A stretch of DNA of 22,340 bases from the NCBI GenBank assembly GCA_964410675.1, contig CAYPIB010000043.1, positions 1 through 22,340 on the forward strand, read 5' to 3'. The notes below the pieces were generated by a model. That model saw nothing but the letters and a program-made list of their open reading frames with translations, made no database searches and was not told the origin of the DNA. The position numbers and the translations under genes are program-made. The DNA is from RGIG3040 sp964410675 (GTDB lineage: Bacteria; Bacillota; Clostridia; Lachnospirales; Lachnospiraceae). Below, piece after piece: positions 15,367-22,340 of the stretch (position 1 is its first letter; each line of letters begins with the position of its first letter).

Positions 15367-16056
15367 ATGAATAAATATACGATTCTAGTTGTTGAAGATG
15401 AAAAAAAACTGTTACATACATTATGTGATTTTTTAACAATGAATGGTTATGATGTAATAAAAGCAGAAGATGGGGAATGTGCAATTGAAAAGGTTACTCA
15501 TTCTATTCACGAAATAGATTTGGTACTTTTAGATATTATGCTTCCCGTGATGAATGGATATGAAGTATTAAAAAGCATAAGAAAACATTCGAATGTACCG
15601 GTTATTATGCTTACAGCCAAATCTACGGTAGAAGATCAGCTGCAAGGATTCGAATACGGAGCGGATGATTATATTACGAAACCTTATACATTAGCAGTTA
15701 TAAAAGTACATATAGAAGCTGTCTTAAAGCGTGTAGGAACACTGAAAAAGTGCCTGGAATATAAAAACATACGATTAGAGTTAGAAACTCAAAATTTGTA
15801 TATTGATAATAAGTATATTGAAATAACACCAAAGGAATTTGAGTTATTACATTACTTTATGAAAAATGAGGGTGTTGTTCTTAGCAGAAATCGTATACTT
15901 GATTCTGTTTGGGGTTATTATTATGTTGGCGATATTAGAACGGTAGATACATTAGTAAAACAGCTTAGAAGAAAGCTGAAAGATAACAATTGTATTCAAT
16001 CAGTATATGGTATTGGCTATGTATTTGGGGGAGAGGAAAGTCATGAAGAAAATTAA
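15367..16056 (+). CDS. OmpR/PhoB-family response regulator
   Basis: 229 residues. The receiver domain has Glu10-Asp11, the phospho-acceptor Asp56 in LLDIMLP, Thr83 and Lys105. The winged-helix DNA-binding domain runs from about 130 to 224, with ITPKEFELLHYFMKNEG, RTVDTLVKQLRRKL and VYGIGYVF. The ATG at 15367 gives the standard MNKYTILVVEDE start; a GTG at 15343 lies inside the carrier gene. No separate ribosome site is strong, so translation probably depends on the carrier gene 1 base upstream. Its cognate kinase gene overlaps its end by 14 bases. Targets are unknown; autoregulation or control of the upstream genes is inferred from position only. Confidence 0.94.
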   Translation: MNKYTILVVEDEKKLLHTLCDFLTMNGYDVIKAEDGECAIEKVTHSIHEIDLVLLDIMLPVMNGYEVLKSIRKHSNVPVIMLTAKSTVEDQLQGFEYGADDYITKPYTLAVIKVHIEAVLKRVGTLKKCLEYKNIRLELETQNLYIDNKYIEITPKEFELLHYFMKNEGVVLSRNRILDSVWGYYYVGDIRTVDTLVKQLRRKLKDNNCIQSVYGIGYVFGGEESHEEN

Positions 16057-17491
16057 TACCAAAATGATTATTATGCAGTGTATTTTTCTTGTGATTGTGA
16101 TTGGCGGCAGTATATTGCTGTATAGTATCTTTGGACCGGCTTATTATCAAAAATATAGAATTAAGATAGCGAATGAAGCATTTAACGAACTTAAGGACGT
16201 TGATATAGGCGACCTGGACGAGCATATGGATATTATTTCCGACTATGAAAGTTATAATTTTAATTTTGTCATAGCAGATGAGAAAATGACTCCGATCTAT
16301 TCGACGATAGGTGAGGGGGAAGAGAGTGTTTATAAAAATATTAAGATTCGTATTGATGATTTTAAGACGACCCCGCTTATTATAAAAAGAAAAAGTCATA
16401 GAAGTGAGAATGTGCGTCTGCTTGGCATTATAAAACAGGGAGAACAGCAATATTATATTTGTATCAAAGACAGAATAAAATCAGTCAATGGTTCCTTTGA
16501 ATTTACAGTAATATTGTTGGATATTTTATTCTTAATAGCTTTGGCTGTAGGAAGTGCAGTCATGCATTTTATGTCAAACGGATTATCGGTACCGATTAAA
16601 AAGCTTGAACTTGTTGCCAAAGATATTGCCCAAAGGGACTTTAGCCAGAAGGCAGATGAAAATGGGAAGTTTGAGGAGCTGAATAATCTTGCATCCAGTA
16701 TAAATTCAATGTCAGAGCAGCTTCAGAAATATATTGTAAATATAGAAAAAAGCAAAAAAATATTAGTACAGCAAAATATACAACAGGAAAGACTGGAAAA
16801 GGCGAGAAAGGATTTTGTCTCTAATGTATCACATGAACTAAAGACACCACTGGCAATTATTTCAAGTCAGGTAGAAATGCTCGAATATTTAAAGGACAAG
16901 GAACAAAGAGATTATTATTATACTTCCATTCAAGAAGAGATTACGAAGATGTCTGAGATGGTAGGCAATTTGCTTAATATTACTGTGATGGAGCATAATA
17001 TGGGGCAGATTAGTAAAAAGAGTTTTGATTTAAATGAAACTGTTACTTATATAATTTTAAAATATGATGCTTTGTTTCAAAGAAAGGGTGTTAAGGTTTT
17101 CACTGAAATTGAAGAAGACTTTATTGTTTATGGTGACCGGGATTATATAGAACAGGCAGTCGGCAATTTTATTATGAATGCGCTCCAGCATACGGAAGAT
17201 GGAGATATTGTAAAAATCAGTTTGAGTAATAAAAATAATAATACTTATTTCCGGGTTTATAATCAAGGAAATGCGATTGAACGATCGGAAATGGAAAATA
17301 TATGGAAGAGCTTTTATTTTAATGATGAGAGTAAGGAGGAAGATATTGCTTTAGAACACACCGGGTTAGGGCTTTATATTGTCAAGTGTGTAATAGAAAT
17401 GCATGGCGGAAGCTGTGGCGTTAACAACTTAGAAGATGGAGTGGAATTTTGGTTTTCACTGCCTAGTGTTCAACCGGTTCCTTCCGCCTGA
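16043..17491 (+). CDS. Membrane sensor histidine kinase (HAMP, HisKA, HATPase)
   Basis: 482 residues from the ATG at 16043, whose ribosome site GGGAGAGG lies in the regulator gene. There are two membrane segments, about 8-30 and 155-178, enclosing a 120-residue extracellular sensor. A HAMP linker is at about 180-232. The phospho-acceptor His264 is in NVSHELKTPLA. The N-box (NFIMNALQH, 375-383) and the G-box (HTGLGLYIVKCVIEMHGG, 439-456) form the ATP site. It is the partner of the preceding OmpR-type regulator. The extracellular ligand is unknown; the sensor has no familiar motif. A terminator follows, making this the last gene of the run that may begin at the isoprenoid-synthase-like gene. 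Confidence 0.94.
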   Translation: MKKINTKMIIMQCIFLVIVIGGSILLYSIFGPAYYQKYRIKIANEAFNELKDVDIGDLDEHMDIISDYESYNFNFVIADEKMTPIYSTIGEGEESVYKNIKIRIDDFKTTPLIIKRKSHRSENVRLLGIIKQGEQQYYICIKDRIKSVNGSFEFTVILLDILFLIALAVGSAVMHFMSNGLSVPIKKLELVAKDIAQRDFSQKADENGKFEELNNLASSINSMSEQLQKYIVNIEKSKKILVQQNIQQERLEKARKDFVSNVSHELKTPLAIISSQVEMLEYLKDKEQRDYYYTSIQEEITKMSEMVGNLLNITVMEHNMGQISKKSFDLNETVTYIILKYDALFQRKGVKVFTEIEEDFIVYGDRDYIEQAVGNFIMNALQHTEDGDIVKISLSNKNNNTYFRVYNQGNAIERSEMENIWKSFYFNDESKEEDIALEHTGLGLYIVKCVIEMHGGSCGVNNLEDGVEFWFSLPSVQPVPSA

Positions 17492-17498
17492 ATAAATT

Positions 17499-17532
17499 TT
17501 AATTCCCAGTCTTTTAGAAGTCTGGGAATTAA
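17499..17532 (+). terminator. Intrinsic terminator after the histidine kinase
   Basis: TTAATTCCCAG (17499-17509) pairs exactly with CTGGGAATTAA (17522-17532) around a 12-base loop, and TTTTTT follows. It ends the two-component operon. Confidence 0.88.
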
Positions 17533-17547
17533 TTTTTTAAAAAGTAA

Positions 17548-17576
17548 TTGACATTATAACAAGATAACTATAAAAT
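17548..17576 (+). promoter_or_regulatory. Promoter of the Fur/Zur-transporter operon
   Basis: A perfect -35 TTGACA (17548-17553), a 17-base spacer and TAAAAT (17571-17576) as -10 form a strong housekeeping-type promoter. Transcription would start near 17582-17584. Confidence 0.75.
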
Positions 17577-17581
17577 AAAAA

Positions 17582-17596
17582 TGCAAACGAGTTGCA
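17582..17596. promoter_or_regulatory. Candidate operator of the Fur/Zur-family regulator
   Basis: TGCAA (17582-17586) and TTGCA (17592-17596) form a 5-bp inverted repeat around ACGAG exactly at the predicted transcription start and 15 bases before the regulator's ATG. A repressor bound here would block initiation, as in zinc-responsive autoregulation. It does not match the Bacillus Zur box I know, so a lineage-specific site would be needed. Confidence 0.4.
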
Positions 17597-17611
17597 AATT
17601 GAGGTGATACT

Positions 17612-18019
17612 ATGTTTCAAAGCACAGGCTATACGACAAAAGGCCGGAAGAAAATATTAGAGTTTTTAGAAGCAAATAAAAATAGAGCCGTGGCGGCAAG
17701 TGAGATTCTTATTTATTTAGATGGTCTTGGAGAAAAGAGAAGCCCATCAACGGTTTATCGGTTTTTAGACGAGCTTGTAAAAGATGGACGAGTGATAAAA
17801 AGAAGAGACAGCCAGGAAGAATCTGCGGTGTATCAGCTTGTCGCAGCACAGTGCCACACACATTTGCATATGGAGTGCAGTACATGTGGAAAAATCTTTC
17901 ATTTGGATTGTGAATTTATGAAGGAAATTGAACAGCATTTTATCGAACGTCATGGTTTTTTGCTTGAATGCAGTTCTTCGGTTTTGCGTGGAATGTGTAA
18001 TGATTGTAAAACAAAATAG
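17612..18019 (+). CDS. Fur-family metal-responsive repressor, probably Zur
   Basis: 135 residues, normal for the Fur family. A winged-helix DNA-binding domain covers about 1-80, with RSPSTVYRFLDELVKDGRV as recognition region. The dimerisation domain follows, with CHTHLHMEC (81-89) holding a His-rich metal site, a structural zinc site C89xxC92 and C129xxC132, and a C-terminal NDCKTK. A GAGGTGAT ribosome site precedes the ATG. It is 17 bases from the gene of a zinc/manganese-type lipoprotein and is probably its repressor. The metal is inferred from the transporter's His-rich loop; Fur- or PerR-like specificity cannot be ruled out by sequence alone. Confidence 0.88.
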   Translation: MFQSTGYTTKGRKKILEFLEANKNRAVAASEILIYLDGLGEKRSPSTVYRFLDELVKDGRVIKRRDSQEESAVYQLVAAQCHTHLHMECSTCGKIFHLDCEFMKEIEQHFIERHGFLLECSSSVLRGMCNDCKTK

Positions 18020-18036
18020 TCAGTCAGGAGATTTAA

Positions 18037-19032
18037 ATGAAAAATAGAATAATCGGTTTACTTCTAATACTTTGTCTAAGTATTGGCGGATTGTCAGGCT
18101 GTGGCAATAAGACAAATGATTTGGCACAGCAAGACAGCGAAATGCTTCATATTGTTTGTACTACATTTCCACAGTATGACTGGATAAGAGAAATTTTAGG
18201 GGATGAAATTGCAAATGCAGAGGTTACCCTTTTACTGGACAAGGGCGTAGATATTCATAATTACCAGCCTTCTGCCGTAGATATTGCAGAGATTTCAAAA
18301 AGTGATGTATTCGTTTACGTAGGCGGAGAGTCTGATAAATGGGTGCAGGATATACTAAAAGAACCAACGAATCATCATATAAAAGCAATCAGTATGATGG
18401 ATGTCCTTGGGGACCGTGTCAAGGAAGAAGAAATAGTGGAGGGGATGGAAGATCATGATGTTCATACAGAAGGGCATATGGAACATGAGGCAGAGTATGA
18501 TGAGCATGTTTGGCTTTCCCTCAATTATGCAGAAGAAATTTGCAAAGAGATTACAGCGGTATTCAAAGAAATTTCTCCATCAAAGCGCACGGTTTATGAA
18601 GATAATCTTAAAGCCTATGTAACCCAGCTTCAAGAACTTAATCAGGAATATGAAACGGTCGTTAAAGAAGCAAAGAATCATACGATTATATTTGGGGATA
18701 GATTTCCTTTCCGTTATCTGTTAGATGACTATGGACTGGAATATTTTGCAGCTTTTCCCGGCTGTTCTGCTGAAACGGAAGCAAGCTTTGAAACGATAGT
18801 CTTTTTAGCAAATAAAATGGATGAGCTTAAGCTTCCAGCCATTTGTGTCATAGAAAATACGAATGAAACGATTGCCCAGACTATCATTCATAGTACTAAA
18901 AACAAAGATCAAAACATTCTTGTTTTAAACTCGATGCAGGCGGTAACACGGGCAGAGATTAATCGTGGGACAACTTATCTTACGATTATGAAGAGCAATT
19001 TGGACATAGTAAAGCAGGCATTGAATGAATAG
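18037..19032 (+). CDS. znuA: Zinc/manganese-type ABC transporter substrate-binding lipoprotein
   Basis: 331 residues. The signal peptide ends in the lipobox LSGC (Cys22), so it is anchored outside the membrane. It is a cluster A-I (ZnuA/AdcA-like) binding protein. His74 in DIHNYQPS is the first metal ligand. A His-rich loop at 140-157 (DHDVHTEGHMEHEAEYDEH) contains five His and is typical of zinc rather than manganese proteins; His157 in DEHVWLS is the usual second ligand. The place of the third ligand, usually a His in HxAFxY, reads FGDRFPFRYLL, with Asp221 in its stead, so the site may differ. CAGGAG precedes the ATG. Operon: regulator, this gene, ATPase, permease. Confidence 0.9.
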   Translation: MKNRIIGLLLILCLSIGGLSGCGNKTNDLAQQDSEMLHIVCTTFPQYDWIREILGDEIANAEVTLLLDKGVDIHNYQPSAVDIAEISKSDVFVYVGGESDKWVQDILKEPTNHHIKAISMMDVLGDRVKEEEIVEGMEDHDVHTEGHMEHEAEYDEHVWLSLNYAEEICKEITAVFKEISPSKRTVYEDNLKAYVTQLQELNQEYETVVKEAKNHTIIFGDRFPFRYLLDDYGLEYFAAFPGCSAETEASFETIVFLANKMDELKLPAICVIENTNETIAQTIIHSTKNKDQNILVLNSMQAVTRAEINRGTTYLTIMKSNLDIVKQALNE

Positions 19033-19049
19033 CAGCAGGAGGCAGCCAG

Positions 19050-19754
19050 ATGTCACAGATTATTTGTAAAAATGTTTCTCTCGGCTATGAGGGAAAGGTT
19101 GTAACAGAGCAATTGAATTTTGAGGTGCATCATGGAGAGTATCTTTGTATTGTCGGTGAAAACGGTGCCGGCAAAAGTACACTTATGAAAGCACTGTTAG
19201 GTCTTAAGGCACCTATTACAGGCACAATCAGTACCGGAGACGGATTTTGTCCCAATGAAATCGGTTATCTTCCGCAGCAGACGGTTGTACAAAGAGATTT
19301 TCCGGCATCGGTTTGGGAAATTGTCTTATCAGGCTGTTTAAGCCGGTGCCAAAGGAGACCGTTTTATGGAAAGGAAGAGAAAAAGCTTGCCGGAGCCGTT
19401 ATGGAAAAGCTTGCAATCGGAAATTTAAAAAAGAAATGCTACCGGGAGCTTTCCGGTGGACAGCAGCAAAGAGTTTTGCTTGCAAGAGCTTTGTGTGCAG
19501 CAAAAAAGGCCCTTCTTTTGGATGAACCGGTGGCAGGACTTGACCCCAAAGCGGCAGCAGAAATGTATGAAATAATCGATTGGCTCAATCGGGAAGAAGG
19601 GATTACAATTATTATGGTATCCCATGATATAGGGGCAGCAGTAAAATATGCAACTCATATTTTACATGTTGATTATGTACCTAAATTTTTTGGTAAGAAG
19701 GAAGAATATGTGCAAAGCGGTAAGGGCTTTTGGCATGAGGGGGAAGAGGCATGA
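19050..19754 (+). CDS. znuC: Metal ABC transporter ATP-binding protein
   Basis: 234 residues, normal for the family. Walker A is GENGAGKST (36-44), the Q-loop is in YLPQQTVV, the ABC signature is LSGGQQQRVLLARAL and Walker B is ALLLDEPVAGLDP, followed by an H-loop in VSHDIG. It is a cytoplasmic ATPase that powers the permease encoded next. GGAGG lies before the ATG. Its stop overlaps the permease start by 4 bases (ATGA). Zinc specificity comes from the neighbouring binding protein and regulator, not from this sequence. Confidence 0.95.
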   Translation: MSQIICKNVSLGYEGKVVTEQLNFEVHHGEYLCIVGENGAGKSTLMKALLGLKAPITGTISTGDGFCPNEIGYLPQQTVVQRDFPASVWEIVLSGCLSRCQRRPFYGKEEKKLAGAVMEKLAIGNLKKKCYRELSGGQQQRVLLARALCAAKKALLLDEPVAGLDPKAAAEMYEIIDWLNREEGITIIMVSHDIGAAVKYATHILHVDYVPKFFGKKEEYVQSGKGFWHEGEEA

Positions 19755-20599
19755 ATGAAATGATAGAAACGCTTGAGACATATTTTGCCTTTCCTTTTGT
19801 GAGAAATGCCCTTTTAGTCGGGGTACTGATTGCACTTTGTTCTTCTCTTTTAGGGGTAACACTTGTTTTGAAAAGACTATCCTTTATCGGAGACGGACTC
19901 TCGCATGTGGCATTTGGCGCTATGGCAGTAGCAGCCGTGCTTGGTATACTTGATGATACTGCTTTTATTATGGCAGTTACCATTATTGCAGCAGTAATCT
20001 TATTAAAAAGCGGACAAAATGCTAAAATAAAGGGAGATGCTTCTCTTGCCATGATTTCAGTCGGGGCATTGGCGGTCGGCTATTTACTGCTTAATATATT
20101 TTCTACATCGACTAACGTAGCCGGTGATGTATGCAGTACACTATTTGGGACAACTTCAATTTTAACACTGACAACAAAAGAGGTTTGGATTTGTATCGTT
20201 ATGTCTATTGTAGTAGTGATAGTGTTTATACTTTATTATAATCGGATTTTTGCAGTTACCTTTGATGAAACCTTTGCTCAGGCAATAGGAGTAAAAGCGG
20301 GTTTTTACAATATGATGATTGCGGTAATTACAGCCGTTATCATTGTTTTGGCGATGAACCTTGTAGGGTCTTTGCTGATTTCGGCACTGGTAATTTTTCC
20401 GGCACTTTCTGCAATGAGGGTTTTTAAAAATTTTAGAGCCGTTATCCTTTGCTCAGCCGTAATATCCGTTTTGGCAGCCGCAGGAGGAATTTTAATATCT
20501 ATATTGGCATCTACACCTGTGGGAGCGACGATTGTTGTGGCAGACATTGCAGTTTTCATTTTGTTTAGCCTCATCGGAAAAGTAATCGGATTAAAATGA
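19751..20599 (+). CDS. znuB: Metal ABC transporter permease (ABC-3 family)
   Basis: 282 residues with about seven to eight membrane helices. Family signatures include FIGDGLSHVAFGAMAVA near residues 45-60, GDASLAMISVGALAVGY, and the coupling region NLVGSLLISALVIFPALSAMRVF followed by a long final pair of helices. It is the membrane channel of the zinc/manganese-type importer and works with the lipoprotein and ATPase upstream. Translation is coupled to the ATPase gene by the ATGA overlap. No terminator is seen after it, so the TPR lipoprotein gene, 88 bases on, might be read from the same transcript. Confidence 0.94.
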   Translation: MNEMIETLETYFAFPFVRNALLVGVLIALCSSLLGVTLVLKRLSFIGDGLSHVAFGAMAVAAVLGILDDTAFIMAVTIIAAVILLKSGQNAKIKGDASLAMISVGALAVGYLLLNIFSTSTNVAGDVCSTLFGTTSILTLTTKEVWICIVMSIVVVIVFILYYNRIFAVTFDETFAQAIGVKAGFYNMMIAVITAVIIVLAMNLVGSLLISALVIFPALSAMRVFKNFRAVILCSAVISVLAAAGGILISILASTPVGATIVVADIAVFILFSLIGKVIGLK

Positions 20600-20687
20600 G
20601 TCCACTTGAACCATTGACGAGGGACTAATGCCGTGATAACATAAAAAAGAAATAAAAGCACTGGGGTTAAGAACCTGGAGGTATGGA

Positions 20688-21752
20688 ATGTATAAAAGAA
20701 AAAAATGGCTGATGGCTTTTCTAATATTAGTGATACTGTTATTTTGTATGGGTTGTGCCAATAAAAAAATATCTAATACTAAAACAGGCATGGATGCAGT
20801 TGCTGTTCTTGACTATGAAACGGCCCTTGCCAACTTTGAAAAGGCAGTTTTAAACGGCGAAAATTTAGAGCTTGCATATCGGGGACAGGGCATTGCTTAT
20901 ATGGGACTGACCAAATATGAGGAAGCCATTCATTCTTTTGAAAAGGCATTGAAAAGTGCCGGTATGTTTCCCGGCGATTTAGAATATGATATAAATTTTT
21001 ATATGGCTACAGCAAAATATAAGATGGAAGATACAGAGGGCGCCATTAAAATACTGGATGGTATTCTTGACCTTCAAAAGAAAAATAAGGATGCATATTT
21101 ACTTCGCGGAAGTGCAAAGGTCAAAAAAGGTGACTACGAAAATGGCCTTAAAGATTTAGAGAAGGCTATGGAATTATCCGGCAGCAGTGTCGATATGCTT
21201 GTGCAAGTATATTTAGTTCTTGAGCAGGGCGGTCATAAAGAAGAGGGACAAGCCTATTTAACAAAAGCGATGGAAAAAGGCAGCTCTCTTTCCGAATATG
21301 ATAAAGGAACACTGGCATATTATTTGGAAGATTATGAGAATGCCAGAAATTATTTGGAAACGGCAAGAACAGATAAAAATGTAAAAGATACAAAGGCCGG
21401 CAACATTCTTTCCATGCTTGGCCGTACCTATGAGCAGCTGGGTGATAGAAATTATGCCGCCGTGCTTTATGAAGAATATTTAAAGGATCATGCCGATGAT
21501 GTTGTATTACAGAATCAGCTTGGGTTATGTAAACTAGGAGCCGGGGACTATCAAGGGGCATTAACAGCATTTCAAAATGCTTTAAAGCTGGAAAGCAATG
21601 AGCTGACACAGAGCTTAAAATATAATGAAATAGTGGCATATGAGTATCTTGGTGATTTTGATAAGGCAAAGGTACTAATGAAAGCCTATTTAAAGGCTTA
21701 TCCGGATGATTCTTCGGCAAATAGAGAGTATAAATTTTTGAAAACCCGTTAA
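20688..21752 (+). CDS. TPR-repeat lipoprotein
   Basis: 354 residues. The signal peptide (KKWLMAFLILVILLFCMGC) ends in a lipobox with Cys23, so the protein is exported and lipid-anchored. At least six degenerate tetratricopeptide repeats follow, recognisable by pairs such as LAYRGQGIAYMGLTKYEEAI, YLLRGSAKVKKGDYENGL, LGRTYEQLGDRNYAAVLY and LGLCKLGAGDYQGALTAF. TPRs form helical scaffolds that bind other proteins; the partner is unknown. GGAGGT is 7 bases upstream of the ATG chosen; another ATG at 20683 is in a different frame. The gene lies between the metal transporter and nrdD and has no evident link to either. Confidence 0.9.
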   Translation: MYKRKKWLMAFLILVILLFCMGCANKKISNTKTGMDAVAVLDYETALANFEKAVLNGENLELAYRGQGIAYMGLTKYEEAIHSFEKALKSAGMFPGDLEYDINFYMATAKYKMEDTEGAIKILDGILDLQKKNKDAYLLRGSAKVKKGDYENGLKDLEKAMELSGSSVDMLVQVYLVLEQGGHKEEGQAYLTKAMEKGSSLSEYDKGTLAYYLEDYENARNYLETARTDKNVKDTKAGNILSMLGRTYEQLGDRNYAAVLYEEYLKDHADDVVLQNQLGLCKLGAGDYQGALTAFQNALKLESNELTQSLKYNEIVAYEYLGDFDKAKVLMKAYLKAYPDDSSANREYKFLKTR

Positions 21753-21778
21753 ATTGAAGTACAATCAAAATAGAGAAA

Positions 21779-21826
21779 GCACTATATGTTGTGTTAACAT
21801 AATAAGATTAACATAATATATAGTGT
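21779..21826. promoter_or_regulatory. Tandem NrdR-box-like operators upstream of nrdD
   Basis: GCACTATATGTTGTGT (21779-21794) matches the published NrdR-box consensus acaCwAtATaTwGtgt at 14 of 16 positions, and ACATAATATATAGTGT (21811-21826) at 15 of 16. The centres are 32 bp apart, three helical turns, the spacing known for cooperative NrdR pairs. The second box ends 6 bases before the -35 of nrdD. NrdR is the ATP/dATP-sensing repressor of ribonucleotide reductase genes; its own gene is not in the window. Confidence 0.8.
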
Positions 21827-21831
21827 TTTTT
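21780..21831 (+). terminator. Intrinsic terminator formed by the two NrdR boxes
   Basis: Because each box is a palindrome, the two are complementary: 21780-21797 pairs with 21808-21825 over 18 bases with two G-T wobbles, around a 10-base loop, and TTTTTT follows (21826-21831). It is placed 27 bases after the TPR gene stop and could end that transcript. Confidence 0.6.
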
Positions 21832-21832
21832 G

Positions 21833-21861
21833 TTGACTTTTATATTGGGCGGTGATAGAAT
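21833..21861 (+). promoter_or_regulatory. nrdD promoter
   Basis: TTGACT (21833-21838), a 17-base spacer and TAGAAT (21856-21861) with TG one base upstream give a good -35 and an extended -10. The leader to the GTG start is about 80 bases long, and I see no known riboswitch in it. Confidence 0.7.
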
Positions 21862-21944
21862 CTAATTGTGCGCAATCATAGGATTTACGAAAGGAATGCA
21901 ATCAGTGCAGAAGGCAAAAAATGAGTAGATAAAGGGGTGTTATT

Positions 21945-22340
21945 GTGTTACAGGTAATCAAAAGAGATGGAGCAGAAACGGGATTTAATCTTACAAAGAT
22001 TAACGACGCAGTTATGAAGGCATTTCGGGCGACGAACATGGCATATACGAATGATATTATTGATTTACTTGCTCTTAGAGTCAGTGCAGATTTTCAAGGG
22101 AAAGTAAAGGAAGATCAAGTTCATGTTGAGGATATTCAAGACAGTGTCGAAAAGGTTTTAGAGCAGGCAGGGTATGCAGAAGCAGCAAAGGCTTATATTT
22201 TATATCGTAAGCAGCGCGAGAAGATGCGCAATATGACATCTACTATTTTAGACTATAAAGAAGTAGTGAATGGATATGTTAAAATAGAAGATTGGCGTGT
22301 GAAAGAAAATTCAACCGTTACTTACTCTGTAGGAGGTTTG
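21945..22340 (+). CDS. nrdD: Anaerobic ribonucleoside-triphosphate reductase, N-terminal part (3' end outside window)
   Basis: The frame is open to the window edge, 132 codons from a GTG behind AAAGGGG. The first residues, MLQVIKRDGAETGFNLTKI, and the stretch to YRKQREKMR form an ATP-cone domain, the allosteric activity site that senses ATP and dATP. NSTVTYSVGGL after that leads into the class III catalytic domain of NrdD. The enzyme makes deoxyribonucleotides under anaerobic conditions using a glycyl radical set by NrdG. The rest of the protein, including the glycyl-radical site, is not visible. The two NrdR boxes and extended -10 promoter upstream support the identification. Confidence 0.95.
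   Translation, partial: MLQVIKRDGAETGFNLTKINDAVMKAFRATNMAYTNDIIDLLALRVSADFQGKVKEDQVHVEDIQDSVEKVLEQAGYAEAAKAYILYRKQREKMRNMTSTILDYKEVVNGYVKIEDWRVKENSTVTYSVGGL

Noticed and set aside
15098..15484. Minus-strand open frame across the carrier protein and regulator start
   Set aside because: The plus strand holds two overlapping well-supported genes here; the antisense product is low complexity.
16007..16042. Upstream start for the histidine kinase
   Set aside because: Those codons lie in the end of the regulator gene; the ATG at 16043 has GGGAGAGG and leads directly into the first membrane helix.
20600..20687. Riboswitch or terminator between the permease and TPR genes
   Set aside because: Only a short GGTT/AACC hairpin and a 5-bp AGTCC/GGACT pairing are present; there is no T-run and no conserved aptamer pattern.
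21166..21768. 200-codon minus-strand open frame opposite the TPR lipoprotein
   Set aside because: The TPR gene has a lipobox, repeats and a ribosome site; the antisense frame is a His/Leu-rich shadow of repeated sequence.

Overview
The window looks like chromosome from a low-GC, strictly anaerobic Firmicute (Clostridia, probably Lachnospiraceae or a relative). The reasons are AT-rich DNA with strong AGGAGG-type ribosome sites, pyruvate:ferredoxin oxidoreductase, a flavodiiron protein with rubredoxin, an anaerobic (class III) ribonucleotide reductase, and protein families typical of gut clostridia. No tRNA, rRNA, CRISPR array, prophage or intact insertion sequence was seen. Three runs of exactly 10 N (1078-1087, 1787-1796, 5822-5831) look like fixed-size assembly gaps.

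Layout. (1) 1-1746, plus strand: the 3' end of an AgrC-like GHKL histidine kinase, a small unknown protein and a YfjL-like membrane-anchored protein broken by a gap. (2) 1797-1917: three consecutive hairpins, then a bidirectional terminator. (3) 6854-1921, minus strand: an apparent operon of PFOR (nifJ), flavodiiron protein (fprA) and a short rubredoxin gene, which together could carry electrons from pyruvate to O2 or NO. (4) 6855-7228: a 374-base divergent intergenic region with a palindrome at the PFOR promoter and a GC-richer patch of repeats. (5) 7229-10853, plus: a flavin reductase-like protein, a GlpA-like FAD dehydrogenase with a BFD-type [2Fe-2S] domain, a second FAD/NAD oxidoreductase, a DUF1667 protein and a small unknown protein, ended by a terminator. 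(6) 11001-12678: an ECF sigma factor and an overlapping membrane-anchored partner, probably its anti-sigma factor.

(7) 12791-17491: a class I isoprenoid-synthase-like protein, an N-type PP-loop ATPase with three CxxC pairs, a stand-alone acyl/peptidyl carrier protein, and an OmpR-type two-component pair. The carrier gene is 1 base from the regulator gene. This is the best candidate for an undescribed system: a compact, possibly biosynthetic, locus tied to its own signalling pair.

(8) 17548-20599: a Fur/Zur-family regulator followed by a complete zinc/manganese-type ABC importer (lipoprotein, ATPase, permease), behind a good promoter with a palindrome at the expected +1. (9) 20688-21752: a TPR lipoprotein. 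(10) 21779-22340: a pair of NrdR-box-like palindromes with centres 32 bp apart, an extended -10 promoter and the start of nrdD. The two boxes also fold into an 18-bp hairpin followed by a T-run, so the same DNA may terminate the TPR gene and act as the nrdD operator.
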